From Methylobacterium dankookense (GTDB lineage Bacteria > Pseudomonadota > Alphaproteobacteria > Rhizobiales > Beijerinckiaceae): a stretch of 36,591 nt of DNA. This document shows, one piece after another, positions 18,025 to 25,341 of this stretch; position 1 is the first letter of the stretch; the number at the start of each line of letters is the position of its first letter. The notes under the pieces were generated by a model, which was given only the letters and a program-made list of their open reading frames with translations, was not told the origin of the DNA and ran no database searches. The stretch covers positions 1-36,591 of the forward strand of contig NZ_CABFVH010000049.1 in NCBI RefSeq assembly GCF_902141855.1, in the 5' to 3' direction. Both the position numbers and the translations under genes were made by a program.

Positions 18025-18263
18025 GTGCCGCGCTACTTCTTCGACGTCTTCGATGGGGGCGGATCGCGCGACGACGAGGGCACGGAGCTTGCCGACGCGG
18101 AGCACTCCAGGCGCAAGGCCGTCCGGCTCGCGGGCAGGATCAGCGGCGGCGACGCGCGACATCGCATGCGGGCGCGATTGTTACCTGGAGGTGGGGGGAC
18201 GACCGCGGCTCGTTGACGGCGCTCCTCGATTTCGTCGTGACCGCGCATGCGGGCGCGACCTAG
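18025..18263 (+). pseudogene. DUF6894 protein broken across three reading frames
   Basis: The gene opens with GTG and VPRYFFDVFDGGGSRDDEGT, the DUF6894 signature, and continues in frame to about 18160. The middle part (CGRDCYLEVG) then lies in a second frame and the end (DDRGSLTALLDFVVTAHAGA) in a third, stopping at TAG 18261-18263. Together the three pieces give a full-length protein of the family. The order of frames fits two one-base insertions (or two-base deletions). It lies between the hybrid kinase and the LOV-like kinase. Confidence 0.7.
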
Positions 18264-18313
18264 GACAAGTGGTCCGGGGTTGACGATGCGGACCGGCGGA
18301 CCGAAGGCTCCCC

Positions 18314-19324
18314 TCAGGCGCCGGTCGCCGGCAAGGGCATGCGGACGGAGACCCGTAGCCCGTCCTGGGCGAAATCGACTGCGACCTCGGCCCCCGTCTG
18401 CGTGGCCAGGACCTTGTTGAGGAGCCGATGGCCGAAACCTTCGCGCGTCGGATGCCCGACCGGCGGCCCGTCGTGCTCCGCCCAGTCCCAGCGCAGGCTG
18501 CGCCCGGGCGGTCCCTCCTCGATCCACCACGTCACCTGGAGGCGCCCGTTCGGGTCTGCCAAGGACCCGTGCCGCAGGCAATTGGTGGTCAACTCATGCA
18601 GGGCCATGCCGACCGGCACCGCGATCTCGGACGGCAGCACGACCCTGGGTCCTTCCAGCGTGAGGCGGCCGCGCTCGCCGTAGGGGTCGAGCTCGGCCCG
18701 CAGCAGCCCGTCGAACGAGGCGGCCTGGGCGATGTCCTCGGTGATCAGCGCGTGCGTGCGGGCCAGCGAAGCGATGCGGCCCGACAGGGCGCGGGTGAAC
18801 TCCGGGATGGTGAGGGACGAGCGCACTGTCGCGTTCAGCACCGCCTGGACGGTGGCGAGGGTGTTCTTCACCCGGTGGTGCAGCTCGCGCACCATCAGCG
18901 CCTGGCGGTCCTCGTAGGCCCGCCGCTCGGTGATGTCGCGCTGTGCCGAGACCCACCGCACGATGCGGCCCTCGGCGTCGCGCAAGGGCGTGATCAGCCA
19001 TTCGACCACGTATGCCGAGCCGTCCTTGCGGTAGTTCACCGCCTCGCCCTGGAAGGGCTCGCCGACCGCGAGCGCGGCGCGCATGCGGTCGAGCACGGCG
19101 CGCTCGGTCCCGGGGCCCTGAAGCAGGCGCGGCGACCTGCCGAGAACCTCCCGGGGCGCGTAGCCGGTCATGCGGGTGAAGGCGGGATTGGCGTACTCGA
19201 TGCGCGGGCCCGGCTCGTTGAGCTCGGCCGAGGTGATCAGGACCGCCTCGCCCGTCGCCTCGACCGCGGCGAACAGGACATCCAGGTCGGGCCGAACCGG
19301 CTCGGTCTCGTCGGGTTGCTGCAC
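18314..19324 (-). CDS. LOV-like PAS sensor histidine kinase, HWE family, lacking the photoactive Cys
   Basis: This 336-residue soluble kinase (GTG start) has an N-terminal PAS (about 20-125) with strong LOV-subtype character: YANPAFTRMTGYAPREVLGR, LQGPGTE and NYRKDGS. The LOV signature GRNCRFLQG reads GRSPRLLQG (62-70), with Pro65 where the adduct-forming Cys should be, so a classic blue-light photocycle is not expected. The HWE core carries His150 in LHHRVKNTL, His243/Asn248 in LHELTTNCLRHGS and Trp281/Glu283 in WDWAEHDGPP. I chose the GTG at 19324, preceded by GGGGGA eight bases upstream. The frame is also open to an ATG at 19432 with a closer, weaker GGAG. It is divergent from the DUF3597 gene and its EcfG promoter. 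Confidence 0.88.
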   Translation of the reverse strand: MQQPDETEPVRPDLDVLFAAVEATGEAVLITSAELNEPGPRIEYANPAFTRMTGYAPREVLGRSPRLLQGPGTERAVLDRMRAALAVGEPFQGEAVNYRKDGSAYVVEWLITPLRDAEGRIVRWVSAQRDITERRAYEDRQALMVRELHHRVKNTLATVQAVLNATVRSSLTIPEFTRALSGRIASLARTHALITEDIAQAASFDGLLRAELDPYGERGRLTLEGPRVVLPSEIAVPVGMALHELTTNCLRHGSLADPNGRLQVTWWIEEGPPGRSLRWDWAEHDGPPVGHPTREGFGHRLLNKVLATQTGAEVAVDFAQDGLRVSVRMPLPATGA

Positions 19325-19458
19325 GTCCGTTTCCCCCGGCGGCGGCAGGAGGTTGCCGCACGCCCATCTCGGCCCAACCAGGGGCCACGCGGACAATCGG
19401 CGGGCCAGGGGATGGTTGCCGTTGGCTGGCACCTCTCCACAGGGCCGAGCGTCGCAGG

Positions 19459-19483
19459 GGAACGGCTGGCCTGACCTCCCGTT
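19459..19483 (+). promoter_or_regulatory. EcfG (general stress sigma factor) promoter
   Basis: GGAAC at 19459-19463, a 16-base spacer, then CGTT at 19480-19483: an exact match to the EcfG consensus GGAAC-N16/17-CGTT. It points at the DUF3597 gene, whose ATG is 44 bases past the -10 element. It also overlaps the region upstream of the divergent LOV-like kinase. Confidence 0.75.
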
Positions 19484-19527
19484 ATCGAGCGCTCGCCCCC
19501 GCTGGGGCCCAGAATACGGAGGAACGG

Positions 19528-19998
19528 ATGAGCATCTTCGGGTCGATCATGTCGAAGATCTTCGGCGGCAGCGCCAGCGCCCAGGCGGCAGCCCCGCACG
19601 CCTCGGAGACGCCGAGCGTGTCGGCCGCGGCGCAGGGCCAGAATGGCCCGACCGGCTCGGCCAGCAGCGCCGCGGCGCCTTCGATGAGCGGGGCGCCATC
19701 CCCAGTCGCGGCCGGCCCGGCCGGCGCCGGTCAGGCGAATGTCGACGTCGGGCAAGTGCTCGCCGACCTTGCCTCGAAGAAGGGCCAGAACCTCGACTAC
19801 AAGCGCTCCATCGTCGACCTGATGAAGCTGCTCGACCTCGACAGCAGCCTGCAGGCCCGCAAGCGACTCGCCGACGAGCTGCACTACACGGGCGACAAGG
19901 AGGACTCGGCCACCATGAACGTCTGGCTGCACAAGCAGGTCGTGCAGAAGCTCGCCGAGAACGGCGGCAACGTTCCGGACGACCTCAAGCATGCCTGA
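19528..19998 (+). CDS. DUF3597 family protein, EcfG-controlled
   Basis: The protein has 156 residues. MSIFGSIMSKIFGG is the characteristic DUF3597 start. An Ala/Pro/Gly-rich linker (about 18-72) leads to the conserved domain (about 74-156) with YKRSIVDLMKLLDLDSSLQA and YTGDKEDSATMNVWLHKQVV. Proteins of this family have a compact helical C-terminal domain of unknown function, and the short hydrophobic N-terminus may associate with membrane. GGAGG lies six bases before the ATG. The perfect EcfG promoter upstream marks it as a general-stress-response gene. A perfect 11-bp hairpin follows about 100 bp downstream. Confidence 0.88.
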   Translation: MSIFGSIMSKIFGGSASAQAAAPHASETPSVSAAAQGQNGPTGSASSAAAPSMSGAPSPVAAGPAGAGQANVDVGQVLADLASKKGQNLDYKRSIVDLMKLLDLDSSLQARKRLADELHYTGDKEDSATMNVWLHKQVVQKLAENGGNVPDDLKHA

Positions 19999-20101
19999 CG
20001 GCTGATCCCGCCGCCCGGGCCCGCCGCGCCCCGCCGTGGATACGGCCGCGCCGGGCCATAGGCGCGGGGACCCTCGGACGCCAGGCGGGGGTTGACCTGC
20101 C

Positions 20102-20129
20102 GGTGACGGCGCGCGCTGGCGCCGTCACC
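20102..20129 (+). terminator. Perfect 11-bp hairpin between DUF3597 and the Cys-rich gene
   Basis: GGTGACGGCGC (20102-20112) and GCGCCGTCACC (20119-20129) are exact reverse complements around a six-base loop. It may terminate the DUF3597 transcript or sit in the leader of the Cys-rich gene that starts 40 bp later. No T-tract follows. Confidence 0.5.
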
Positions 20130-20168
20130 CGAACCCGGGACCCCACGCACGCGCAGGACAACCAGCCC

Positions 20169-20423
20169 ATGCACCATCGCTTCGTCGTCACCCTCACCAT
20201 CGCTTTCGCGGCCGTGGGCCTGGACGCGAGAGCCGGCTCCCCATCCAAGCCCGACCGGGAAGCCCTGAAGGCGCGCTGCAGTGGCGACTACGCGACCTAC
20301 TGCGGCGACCTCCCGCCGGACGGGCCGGAGGTCCAAGCCTGCTTCCGGAAGAACATGGCCGACCTCTCGCCGGCCTGCCGCACGGAGATCGGACGCCACG
20401 AGCGGGGCGGCAGGAAGGGCTGA
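20169..20423 (+). CDS. Secreted small cysteine-rich protein (GLG1-repeat-like)
   Basis: This 84-residue protein has a Sec signal peptide (MHHRFVVTLTIAFAAVGLDA, cleavage probably after ARA). The mature part has four cysteines in the order C-x7-C-x13-C-x10/11-C: CSGDYATYCG, VQACFRKN and LSPACR. The spacing and the D-x-x-x-x-C, C-(F/L)-x-x-N, L-S-x-x-C pattern resemble single Cys-rich GLG1/FGFR repeats found in bacterial periplasmic proteins. Two disulfides are likely. Its role is unknown. The NepR-like gene begins one base after its stop codon, so the two are probably one transcript, which is an odd pairing of an exported and a cytoplasmic protein. Confidence 0.65.
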   Translation: MHHRFVVTLTIAFAAVGLDARAGSPSKPDREALKARCSGDYATYCGDLPPDGPEVQACFRKNMADLSPACRTEIGRHERGGRKG

Positions 20424-20424
20424 A

Positions 20425-20613
20425 ATGAACGTGGAGTGGGATAGCGGCGACGCCCGCATCGGCGCGGATGTCCCTGTGCTCGACGCGCTGACGCGTGAGC
20501 GCCTCGGGCGGCAGATGCAGGAGATGTACGAACCCGTGGTCGACGAGCCGCTTGACCCACGCCTCGCCGAGCTGCTCCACGCCCCGGATCTGGCACGCGA
20601 CGCGGCCGGCTGA
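20425..20613 (+). CDS. NepR-like anti-sigma factor (second copy in window)
   Basis: This 62-residue protein is typical in size for NepR. The core reads LGRQMQEMYEPVVDEPLDPR and then LAELL, which fits NepR's I/L-G-x-x-L/M-x-x-x-Y-x-x-V-V-x-E-P-(V/L)-P-x-x-L-x-x-L-L pattern. NepR binds EcfG in unstressed cells and is released by the sigma-like domain of PhyR. The flanking parts (an acidic N-terminus and a short C-terminus) are disordered in the family. AGGAAGGG lies about seven bases before the ATG, inside the end of the Cys-rich gene. No ecfG or phyR lies nearby, so this is likely a paralogue outside the core locus. Confidence 0.7.
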   Translation: MNVEWDSGDARIGADVPVLDALTRERLGRQMQEMYEPVVDEPLDPRLAELLHAPDLARDAAG

Positions 20614-20708
20614 GCCTACCGTGCCGCTCGCCGGTCAACGGTGCGGGACGGCCGCGAGGAGCCTGCCCAAGCACCGCGACCGCTCCGGGCCCAGCAATGT
20701 TAATCCCC

Positions 20709-20734
20709 GGAACTTCGACCTCCGCCGGACGATT
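20709..20734 (+). promoter_or_regulatory. Near-match EcfG promoter before the membrane protein gene
   Basis: GGAAC (20709-20713), a 16-base spacer and CGAT (20730-20733) differ from the EcfG consensus by one base in the -10 element. It ends about 47 bases before the likely ATG at 20781. Confidence 0.4.
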
Positions 20735-20780
20735 CTGACCGATAGCCGCATCAAGCGCCGGGCTGTCCGGGAGGATGACC

Positions 20781-21752
20781 ATGACCGCGACCGTCACGCC
20801 GGGCACGCCCGACACGCCGCGCAACCGCGGGGACCACGACGCCCCGCACACCAGCTCCGTCACGCCGACGGAGGACATGCGCTCCGTCATGCTCAACAAG
20901 ATCTCCTGGGGCGCCGTGCTCGCGGGCGTGGTCGTCGCCCTCGTTGTGCAGTTGCTCCTCAACCTGCTGGGATTGGGCATCGGCGCTGCCTCGCTGACGG
21001 CGGCGGGCGGCGACAATCCCTCCGCCCAGACCTTCTCCATCGGTGCGGGCTTGTGGTGGACGCTGTCCGGCGTCGTCGCCTCCTTCGCCGGCGCCTACGC
21101 GGCGGGCCGCCTCTCAGGGAAGCCGAAGGAGAACACCGCGGCTTGGCACGGCCTGACGGCTTGGGCCTTCACCACGCTGGTCATCTTCTACCTGCTGTCC
21201 TCGACGGTCGGAGGCGTGCTCGGCGGCGCCTTCAACTCGCTCAGCAGCGTGGCCGGCGGCCTGGCGAACACGGCCGGCGGTGCGGTGCAGACGGCCGCGC
21301 AGACGGCTGCGCCCTCGCTGTCGAAGGTGAGCGACCCGTTCTCCTCCATTGAGCAGTCGGTCCGCGGCGCTTCCGCCGGACAGGACCCGGCAGCGGCGAA
21401 GGATGCGGCCGTGTCCGCGATGCGCGCCGCCCTCACCGGCAACCCCGCCCAGGCCGACGCGGCGCGCAACCGCGCGGCGGAGGCTCTAGCCAAGGCGCAG
21501 AATATCCCGGTGGATCAGGCCAAGGGACAGGTGCAGCAGTACGAGCAGCAGTACCGCCAAGCGACCGACAGCGCCAAGGAGCAGGCCAAGCAGGCCGCCG
21601 AGCTGACGCGCAAGGCCGTCTCCCGCGGCGCCCTGTTCGGCTTCTTCGCGCTGGTGCTCGGCGCGGTCGCCTCGTGGTTCGGCGGCCGAATGGGCGCCGT
21701 CCACCCGACCGTCACGGGCCTGAACCTCGGTCCGATGCCGCGGCGGCCGTAA
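20781..21752 (+). CDS. Alphaproteobacterial membrane protein of the 'PhnA-like' annotation group
   Basis: The protein has 323 residues. After a polar N-terminus, ISWGAVLAGVVVALVVQLLL begins helix 1 (about 40-65). Helices at about 82-108 and 118-142 follow. A long Ala/Gln-rich helical, probably periplasmic or cytoplasmic, region spans about 150-270, and a last helix lies at about 280-300. The ISWGAV(L/I)AG opening is typical of membrane proteins often labelled PhnA-like, although they share nothing functional with PhnA. GGGAGG lies six bases before the ATG at 20781; the ATG at 20775 overlaps that site and is less likely. A near-EcfG promoter upstream and a clear hairpin downstream make it a single-gene stress unit. 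Confidence 0.75.
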   Translation: MTATVTPGTPDTPRNRGDHDAPHTSSVTPTEDMRSVMLNKISWGAVLAGVVVALVVQLLLNLLGLGIGAASLTAAGGDNPSAQTFSIGAGLWWTLSGVVASFAGAYAAGRLSGKPKENTAAWHGLTAWAFTTLVIFYLLSSTVGGVLGGAFNSLSSVAGGLANTAGGAVQTAAQTAAPSLSKVSDPFSSIEQSVRGASAGQDPAAAKDAAVSAMRAALTGNPAQADAARNRAAEALAKAQNIPVDQAKGQVQQYEQQYRQATDSAKEQAKQAAELTRKAVSRGALFGFFALVLGAVASWFGGRMGAVHPTVTGLNLGPMPRRP

Positions 21753-21778
21753 GCGGCGCCTGCCAGTCCGACACCGGC

Positions 21779-21809
21779 GGCCGGCGCCCCCGAGGTTCGG
21801 GTGCCGGCC
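21779..21809 (+). terminator. Hairpin after the PhnA-like membrane protein gene
   Basis: GGCCGGCGCCCCCGA (21779-21793) folds onto TCGGGTGCCGGCC (21797-21809) with one G-T pair or mismatch and a two-base bulge. It starts 26 bp past the stop codon. Confidence 0.5.
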
Positions 21810-21862
21810 CTCGCATCGAGCGATGAAGGCGGTTTCCACTGCCTCGTGACAGAAGGAATGAC

Positions 21863-22357
21863 ATGAGCGACGGCTATCCCTCCATGACGGCGCTGCTGGG
21901 CCTGTTGGCGCTGGCTGGCTACCAGAACAGGGACAAACTCGCGGAGCTGCTCGGTGGTGCCGGCCAGGGTGCGCCTGCACCGTCCGGCCACGGCGCCGCG
22001 CCCGGCGGCCAAGGCGGCCTGGGCGGAGCCCTGGGCGGAGGTCTCGGCGGCCTTCTCGGCGGCCTTCTGGGCAACCAGCGCAGTGCGGGGCCCGGCGGCT
22101 TCCTGAACAGCGGCCTGGGCGAGATGCTGGAGCGCTTCCACCAGGCCGGCCACGGGCCGGCCGCGCAGTCCTGGGTGAACCATGGACCCAACCAGGAGAT
22201 CGCGCCGCACCAATTGGAGCAGGCCATCGGGCCCGACGTGCTTGCGACCCTGACGCAGCGCACCGGCCTATCCCGGGACGAGTTGCTGTCACGCCTCTCC
22301 CGTGACCTCCCGCAGGCCATCGACCGCTACACGCCGGACGGCCGGGTTCCGGCCTAG
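21863..22357 (+). CDS. YidB family (DUF937-like) protein
   Basis: The protein has 164 residues. The N-terminal helix (MTALLGLLALAGYQNRDKLA) is followed by a Gly-rich stretch, GGLGGLLGGLLGNQ-like (about 50-75). The conserved YidB domain follows (about 78-164), including LNSGLGEMLERFHQAGHG, SWVNHGPNQEIAPHQLEQAI and TGLSRDELLSRLSRDLP. The family is soluble and all-helical, with no known reaction. Bacterial two-hybrid and expression work on relatives points to stress or envelope roles, but I cannot confirm that here. AGAAGGA lies six bases before the ATG. It stands alone, preceded by a terminator hairpin. Confidence 0.88.
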   Translation: MSDGYPSMTALLGLLALAGYQNRDKLAELLGGAGQGAPAPSGHGAAPGGQGGLGGALGGGLGGLLGGLLGNQRSAGPGGFLNSGLGEMLERFHQAGHGPAAQSWVNHGPNQEIAPHQLEQAIGPDVLATLTQRTGLSRDELLSRLSRDLPQAIDRYTPDGRVPA

Positions 22358-22476
22358 CCACATTGCGCATCCGACGCGGCCGGGGGTGGCGTGACGCCGA
22401 GCGCCGACCGCGTCGGAACCGATGCAGGTTGCGGGCGGTCACCTCAAGGCAGTTCCCCTCCGGCACGGATGAGCGA

Positions 22477-23461
22477 ATGGCCGAGCCTTGGACGGTAGAC
22501 CTCGACGAGCTTCTCGACTGCCTGATCGTGGGCGGTGGTCCGGCTGGCCTGACAGCCGCGCTCTACCTGGCTCGCTTCGAGCGCCGCTTCCTCGTGGTCG
22601 ACGCGGGGGATTCCCGCGCTTCCTGGATACCGATCAGCCACAATATCCCGGTCTTAGCCGACGGCATCCCCGGACGGGAGATCCTCGCCCGCCAGCGTGA
22701 CCACCTCGCGCGGCACGAGGTGCGCGTCGTCAGTGGAACCGTCACGGCGTTGCGCAAGGACGAGGGAGGCTTCCCGGCCCGCATCGAAGCTGCGCAGGAG
22801 CTGTGCGCGAGGTGCGGGCGCGCCGGGTGCTCCTCGCGACGGGAGCGGACGACGTGGAGCCGGCCCTTCCCGAGTTGCCCGACGCCGTTCGTCGGGGCCT
22901 CGTGCGCTACTGCCCGATCTGTGACGGCTACGAGGCGCGGGGCAAGCGCATCGCGGTGATCGGCCATGGCGACAGGGGCCTGGGCGAGGCGGTCTTCGTG
23001 GCCCACCCTACTCCCGCGACATGACCCTGCTGACGCTGGGCCAGGGCATGGACCTCGACGCGGGCGAGCGCGAACGGGTGAACGAGCACGGCATCAAGGT
23101 CGTCCACGAGCCCGTCGTCGGGATCGGCATCGAGGACGGCAGGCTCGCGCGGCTGCGCACGGAAGGTGGGGAGGAGCACCGCTTCGAGGTGCTCTACTCG
23201 GCGCTCGGGCTGAAGCTGCGGGCCGAGCTCGCGCTGGGTCTCGGGGCCGAGCATGACGGCACGGGCGCGCTCGTCGTCGACGAACACAACCGAACGACGG
23301 TGCCGGGCCTCTACGCCTCCGGCGGCGTGGTACGCGGCCTCGACCAAGTCGTGGTCGCGATGGGCCACGGGGCGATTGCCGCCACCGACATCCATAACCG
23401 CTGCGAGCTGCCCACCGAGGAGGAGGTCGACGGGGCCGAGCGCAAGGCCGGCGCCGCCTGA
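22477..23461 (+). pseudogene. Thioredoxin-reductase-like FAD/NAD(P) oxidoreductase with two frameshifts
   Basis: Three consecutive frames assemble into one protein of about 325 residues. Part 1 (to about 22795) has the FAD-binding motif DCLIVGGGPAGLTAALYLAR. Part 2 (about 22803-23005) has VLLATGADDVEP, the redox pair in YCPICDGYEA and the NAD(P)-binding IAVIGHGDRG. Part 3 (about 23012-23461) has YSRDMTLLTLGQGMDL, YSALGLK and the C-terminal FAD motif GLYASGGVVRGLDQVVVAMG. Each junction fits one missing base. If intact, it would pass electrons from NAD(P)H through FAD to the C-P-I-C disulfide. As given, it cannot be made in full length. The start has no strong ribosome-binding site. Confidence 0.85.
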
Positions 23462-23478
23462 CCCCGGGTTCGAAACCC

Positions 23479-23922
23479 TCAGAAGAGCGCGACCAACGCG
23501 ACGCCCGCCACCATGAGTACGCCGCCGAGCACCCGCCACATGCTGGCCTGGTGCACCTCGAACCCGACCCAGCCGTAATGGTCGAGGACGATGGAGGCGA
23601 GAACGCCCACCGTCACCAGGGTACCGAGGAACGGAGCGGCGCCGAGCTTCGGGGCGATGAAGAGCTGGGACAAGGTCAGCACGGTGCCGAGTACCCCGCC
23701 GCACCAGGCCCACCAGGGGATATGCGTTGCCTGTTCGTAGCTCGGCACGCTCAGCCGCCCCGAAACCAAGCCCGTGACCAGCAAAGCCGTTCCGCTCACG
23801 ATGACCACGACGAGGCCGGCAAAGAAGGGCTGAGCCGAAGCCTTGGCCAGGGTCGAGTTCGGGCCGGGCTGGATAGCGTTTGCGAGCCCGGCAAGCATGG
23901 CGAGGCCGTAGAGGTACCACAT
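23479..23922 (-). CDS. DMT-superfamily small transporter, YdcZ type
   Basis: This 147-residue protein has about five membrane helices: 3-22, 33-53, 68-90, 96-113 and 126-146. MWYLYGLAMLAGLANAIQPG with the N-A-x-Q-x-G-x-N motif and WWAWCGGVLGT with a conserved aromatic pair are typical of the YdcZ (DUF606/DMT_YdcZ) family of half-size drug/metabolite transporters. The substrate is unknown. It converges on the flavoprotein gene, with 17 bp between the stops. Confidence 0.85.
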   Translation of the reverse strand: MWYLYGLAMLAGLANAIQPGPNSTLAKASAQPFFAGLVVVIVSGTALLVTGLVSGRLSVPSYEQATHIPWWAWCGGVLGTVLTLSQLFIAPKLGAAPFLGTLVTVGVLASIVLDHYGWVGFEVHQASMWRVLGGVLMVAGVALVALF

Positions 23923-24090
23923 GCGGGAGCCTTGGAAGGGGAAAGGCTCCCCAACGTGGGGCGCGGCGGCGGCCTGTCTTCCGGATCAGGATGCCGCAGT
24001 CGCTCGCGCAAACCCTTCCTCCTGGCGGAGGTTGTCCAAGACGCTCCCTGGGCGGGAAAGGGGCAGTGTCCCGTAGAAGGCGGAGGCGCC

Positions 24091-24333
24091 ATGGCGGCCG
24101 AACACGATCAGGATTGCCCGTACATGCGCCGGCTGCACGAGATGCTCGCCGACCGCTCATTGTCGGTCATCCCGGCCTTGGCGGACGTGTTGCTGGACCG
24201 GCTCAACGCCTTCGAGGCAGAGGCCAAGGCGGCCGGCGCTTCGGCCGCGACCCTCAGTGCCATCTCGAACGCGCGCTTCACGGCAGGGGTGGCGACCCTG
24301 CGCCCCTGGTTCCCCATGCCCCGGGGCCACTGA
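24091..24333 (+). CDS. Hypothetical small helical protein
   Basis: This 80-residue protein starts MAAEHDQDCPYMRRLHEMLA, with GGAGG five bases before the ATG. Three helices are predicted by eye (10-20, 28-48 and 55-68), and it ends in WFPMPRGH. No family is recognised. The very good ribosome-binding site and the low-complexity-free sequence make it credible. The glutamine amidotransferase gene starts 14 bp after its stop, so they may form one operon. Confidence 0.55.
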   Translation: MAAEHDQDCPYMRRLHEMLADRSLSVIPALADVLLDRLNAFEAEAKAAGASAATLSAISNARFTAGVATLRPWFPMPRGH

Positions 24334-24347
24334 CAAGCCGAGGAATC

Positions 24348-25232
24348 GTGAGTTCATCCGCTTCGACGTTGAGGTTCCTCGTCGCCGAGAGCGAGACGCC
24401 TGAGGCGCGCGAGAAGCGCCGGACCAGCGTCGGCCGCTCCTCGGGCGAGACCTACCTCGACATTCTGCGCAGGCTCGCGCCGGGCGCCGCCTGCGACCGC
24501 ATCCAGCCGGCCGACGCCGATGCCTCGCTTCCGCTCGGGGCTAGCCTCGACGGCTAAGATGCGGTGTTCCTGACGGGCTCGCCGCTGCACCTCTACGAGG
24601 AAACGCCGGAAACCCGGCGCACGGTCGCCTTCATGCGGGCCGTGTTCGCCTCGGGCACGCCGTCCTTCGGCTCGTGCGCCGGCCTGCAGGTCGCGACCGT
24701 CGCGGCCGGCGGCAGCGTGCGCCCGAACGCGCGCAGTCCGGAGGCAGGGTTCGCGCGGCGGATCGCGCCGACCAAGGCAGGACGCGCGCACCCGCTCCTG
24801 TCTGGACGGCCCGCGGCTTACGATGCGCCCGCCATCCATACCGACGAGGTCGAGGCGCTACCATCAGGGGCGACGCTGCTCGCCGGCAACCGCGTTACCG
24901 CGGTGCAGGCCGCCGAGATCCGCTTCGATGGCGGCGTGTTCTGGGGCGTGCAGTACCATCCCGAGATCGGCCTCGACGAAGTGGCCGGCGCCCTGCGGCG
25001 CCAATCCGACACTCTGGTCAAGGCGGATCTGGCGAGGAGCCAGGACGACGTCGAGGCATACGCGCAGCAAATCGATGCCCTGCACGCTGAGCCCGGACGT
25101 CGCGACCTCGCCTGGCGCCTCGGCCTGGACGAACAGGTCACCGACGAGCGGCTCAGGCTCTCCGAGATGCGCAACTTCATCGAGGCGCTCACCCGGCTTG
25201 GCCGGGAGGGGCCGCTGGCTGTGGATAGGTAG
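24348..25232 (+). pseudogene. Class I glutamine amidotransferase with an in-frame stop
   Basis: A GTG start with GAGG five bases upstream opens a frame of 294 codons interrupted only by TAA at 24555-24557. The stop falls where relatives have Tyr in L-x-x-Y-D-x-V-F-L-T-G-S; here it is LDG-stop-DAVFLTGSPLHLY. One base (TAC/TAT to TAA) explains it. Downstream the GATase1 features are intact: nucleophile Cys in GSCAGLQVA, and His/Glu in VQYHPEIG. A C-terminal helical extension (about 215-294) follows. Relatives are GMP-synthase-like stand-alone amidotransferases of unknown acceptor. The part after the stop could restart at GTG 24564 but would lack the first strand. Confidence 0.8.
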
Positions 25233-25341
25233 GACACCTCCTGGGACGCGCGGAACGCGGCTTGAGCGGCTCCGTTGCCTGAGACCGCGGCGCCTCCTGC
25301 CGGTTCCGCGGGCATCCGTGCGACGTGCGTGCCGAGTTCCG

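Noticed and set aside
22415..22439. GGAAC-N16-CGGT before the thioredoxin-reductase-like gene
   Set aside because: The mismatch falls in the most conserved T of the -10 element and no other evidence supports stress control of this gene.
23461..23485. CCGGGTTCGAAACCC, resembling a tRNA T-arm
   Set aside because: No matching acceptor, D-arm or anticodon arm could be placed around it, and it sits in the 17-bp gap and ends of two convergent genes. It is probably chance.
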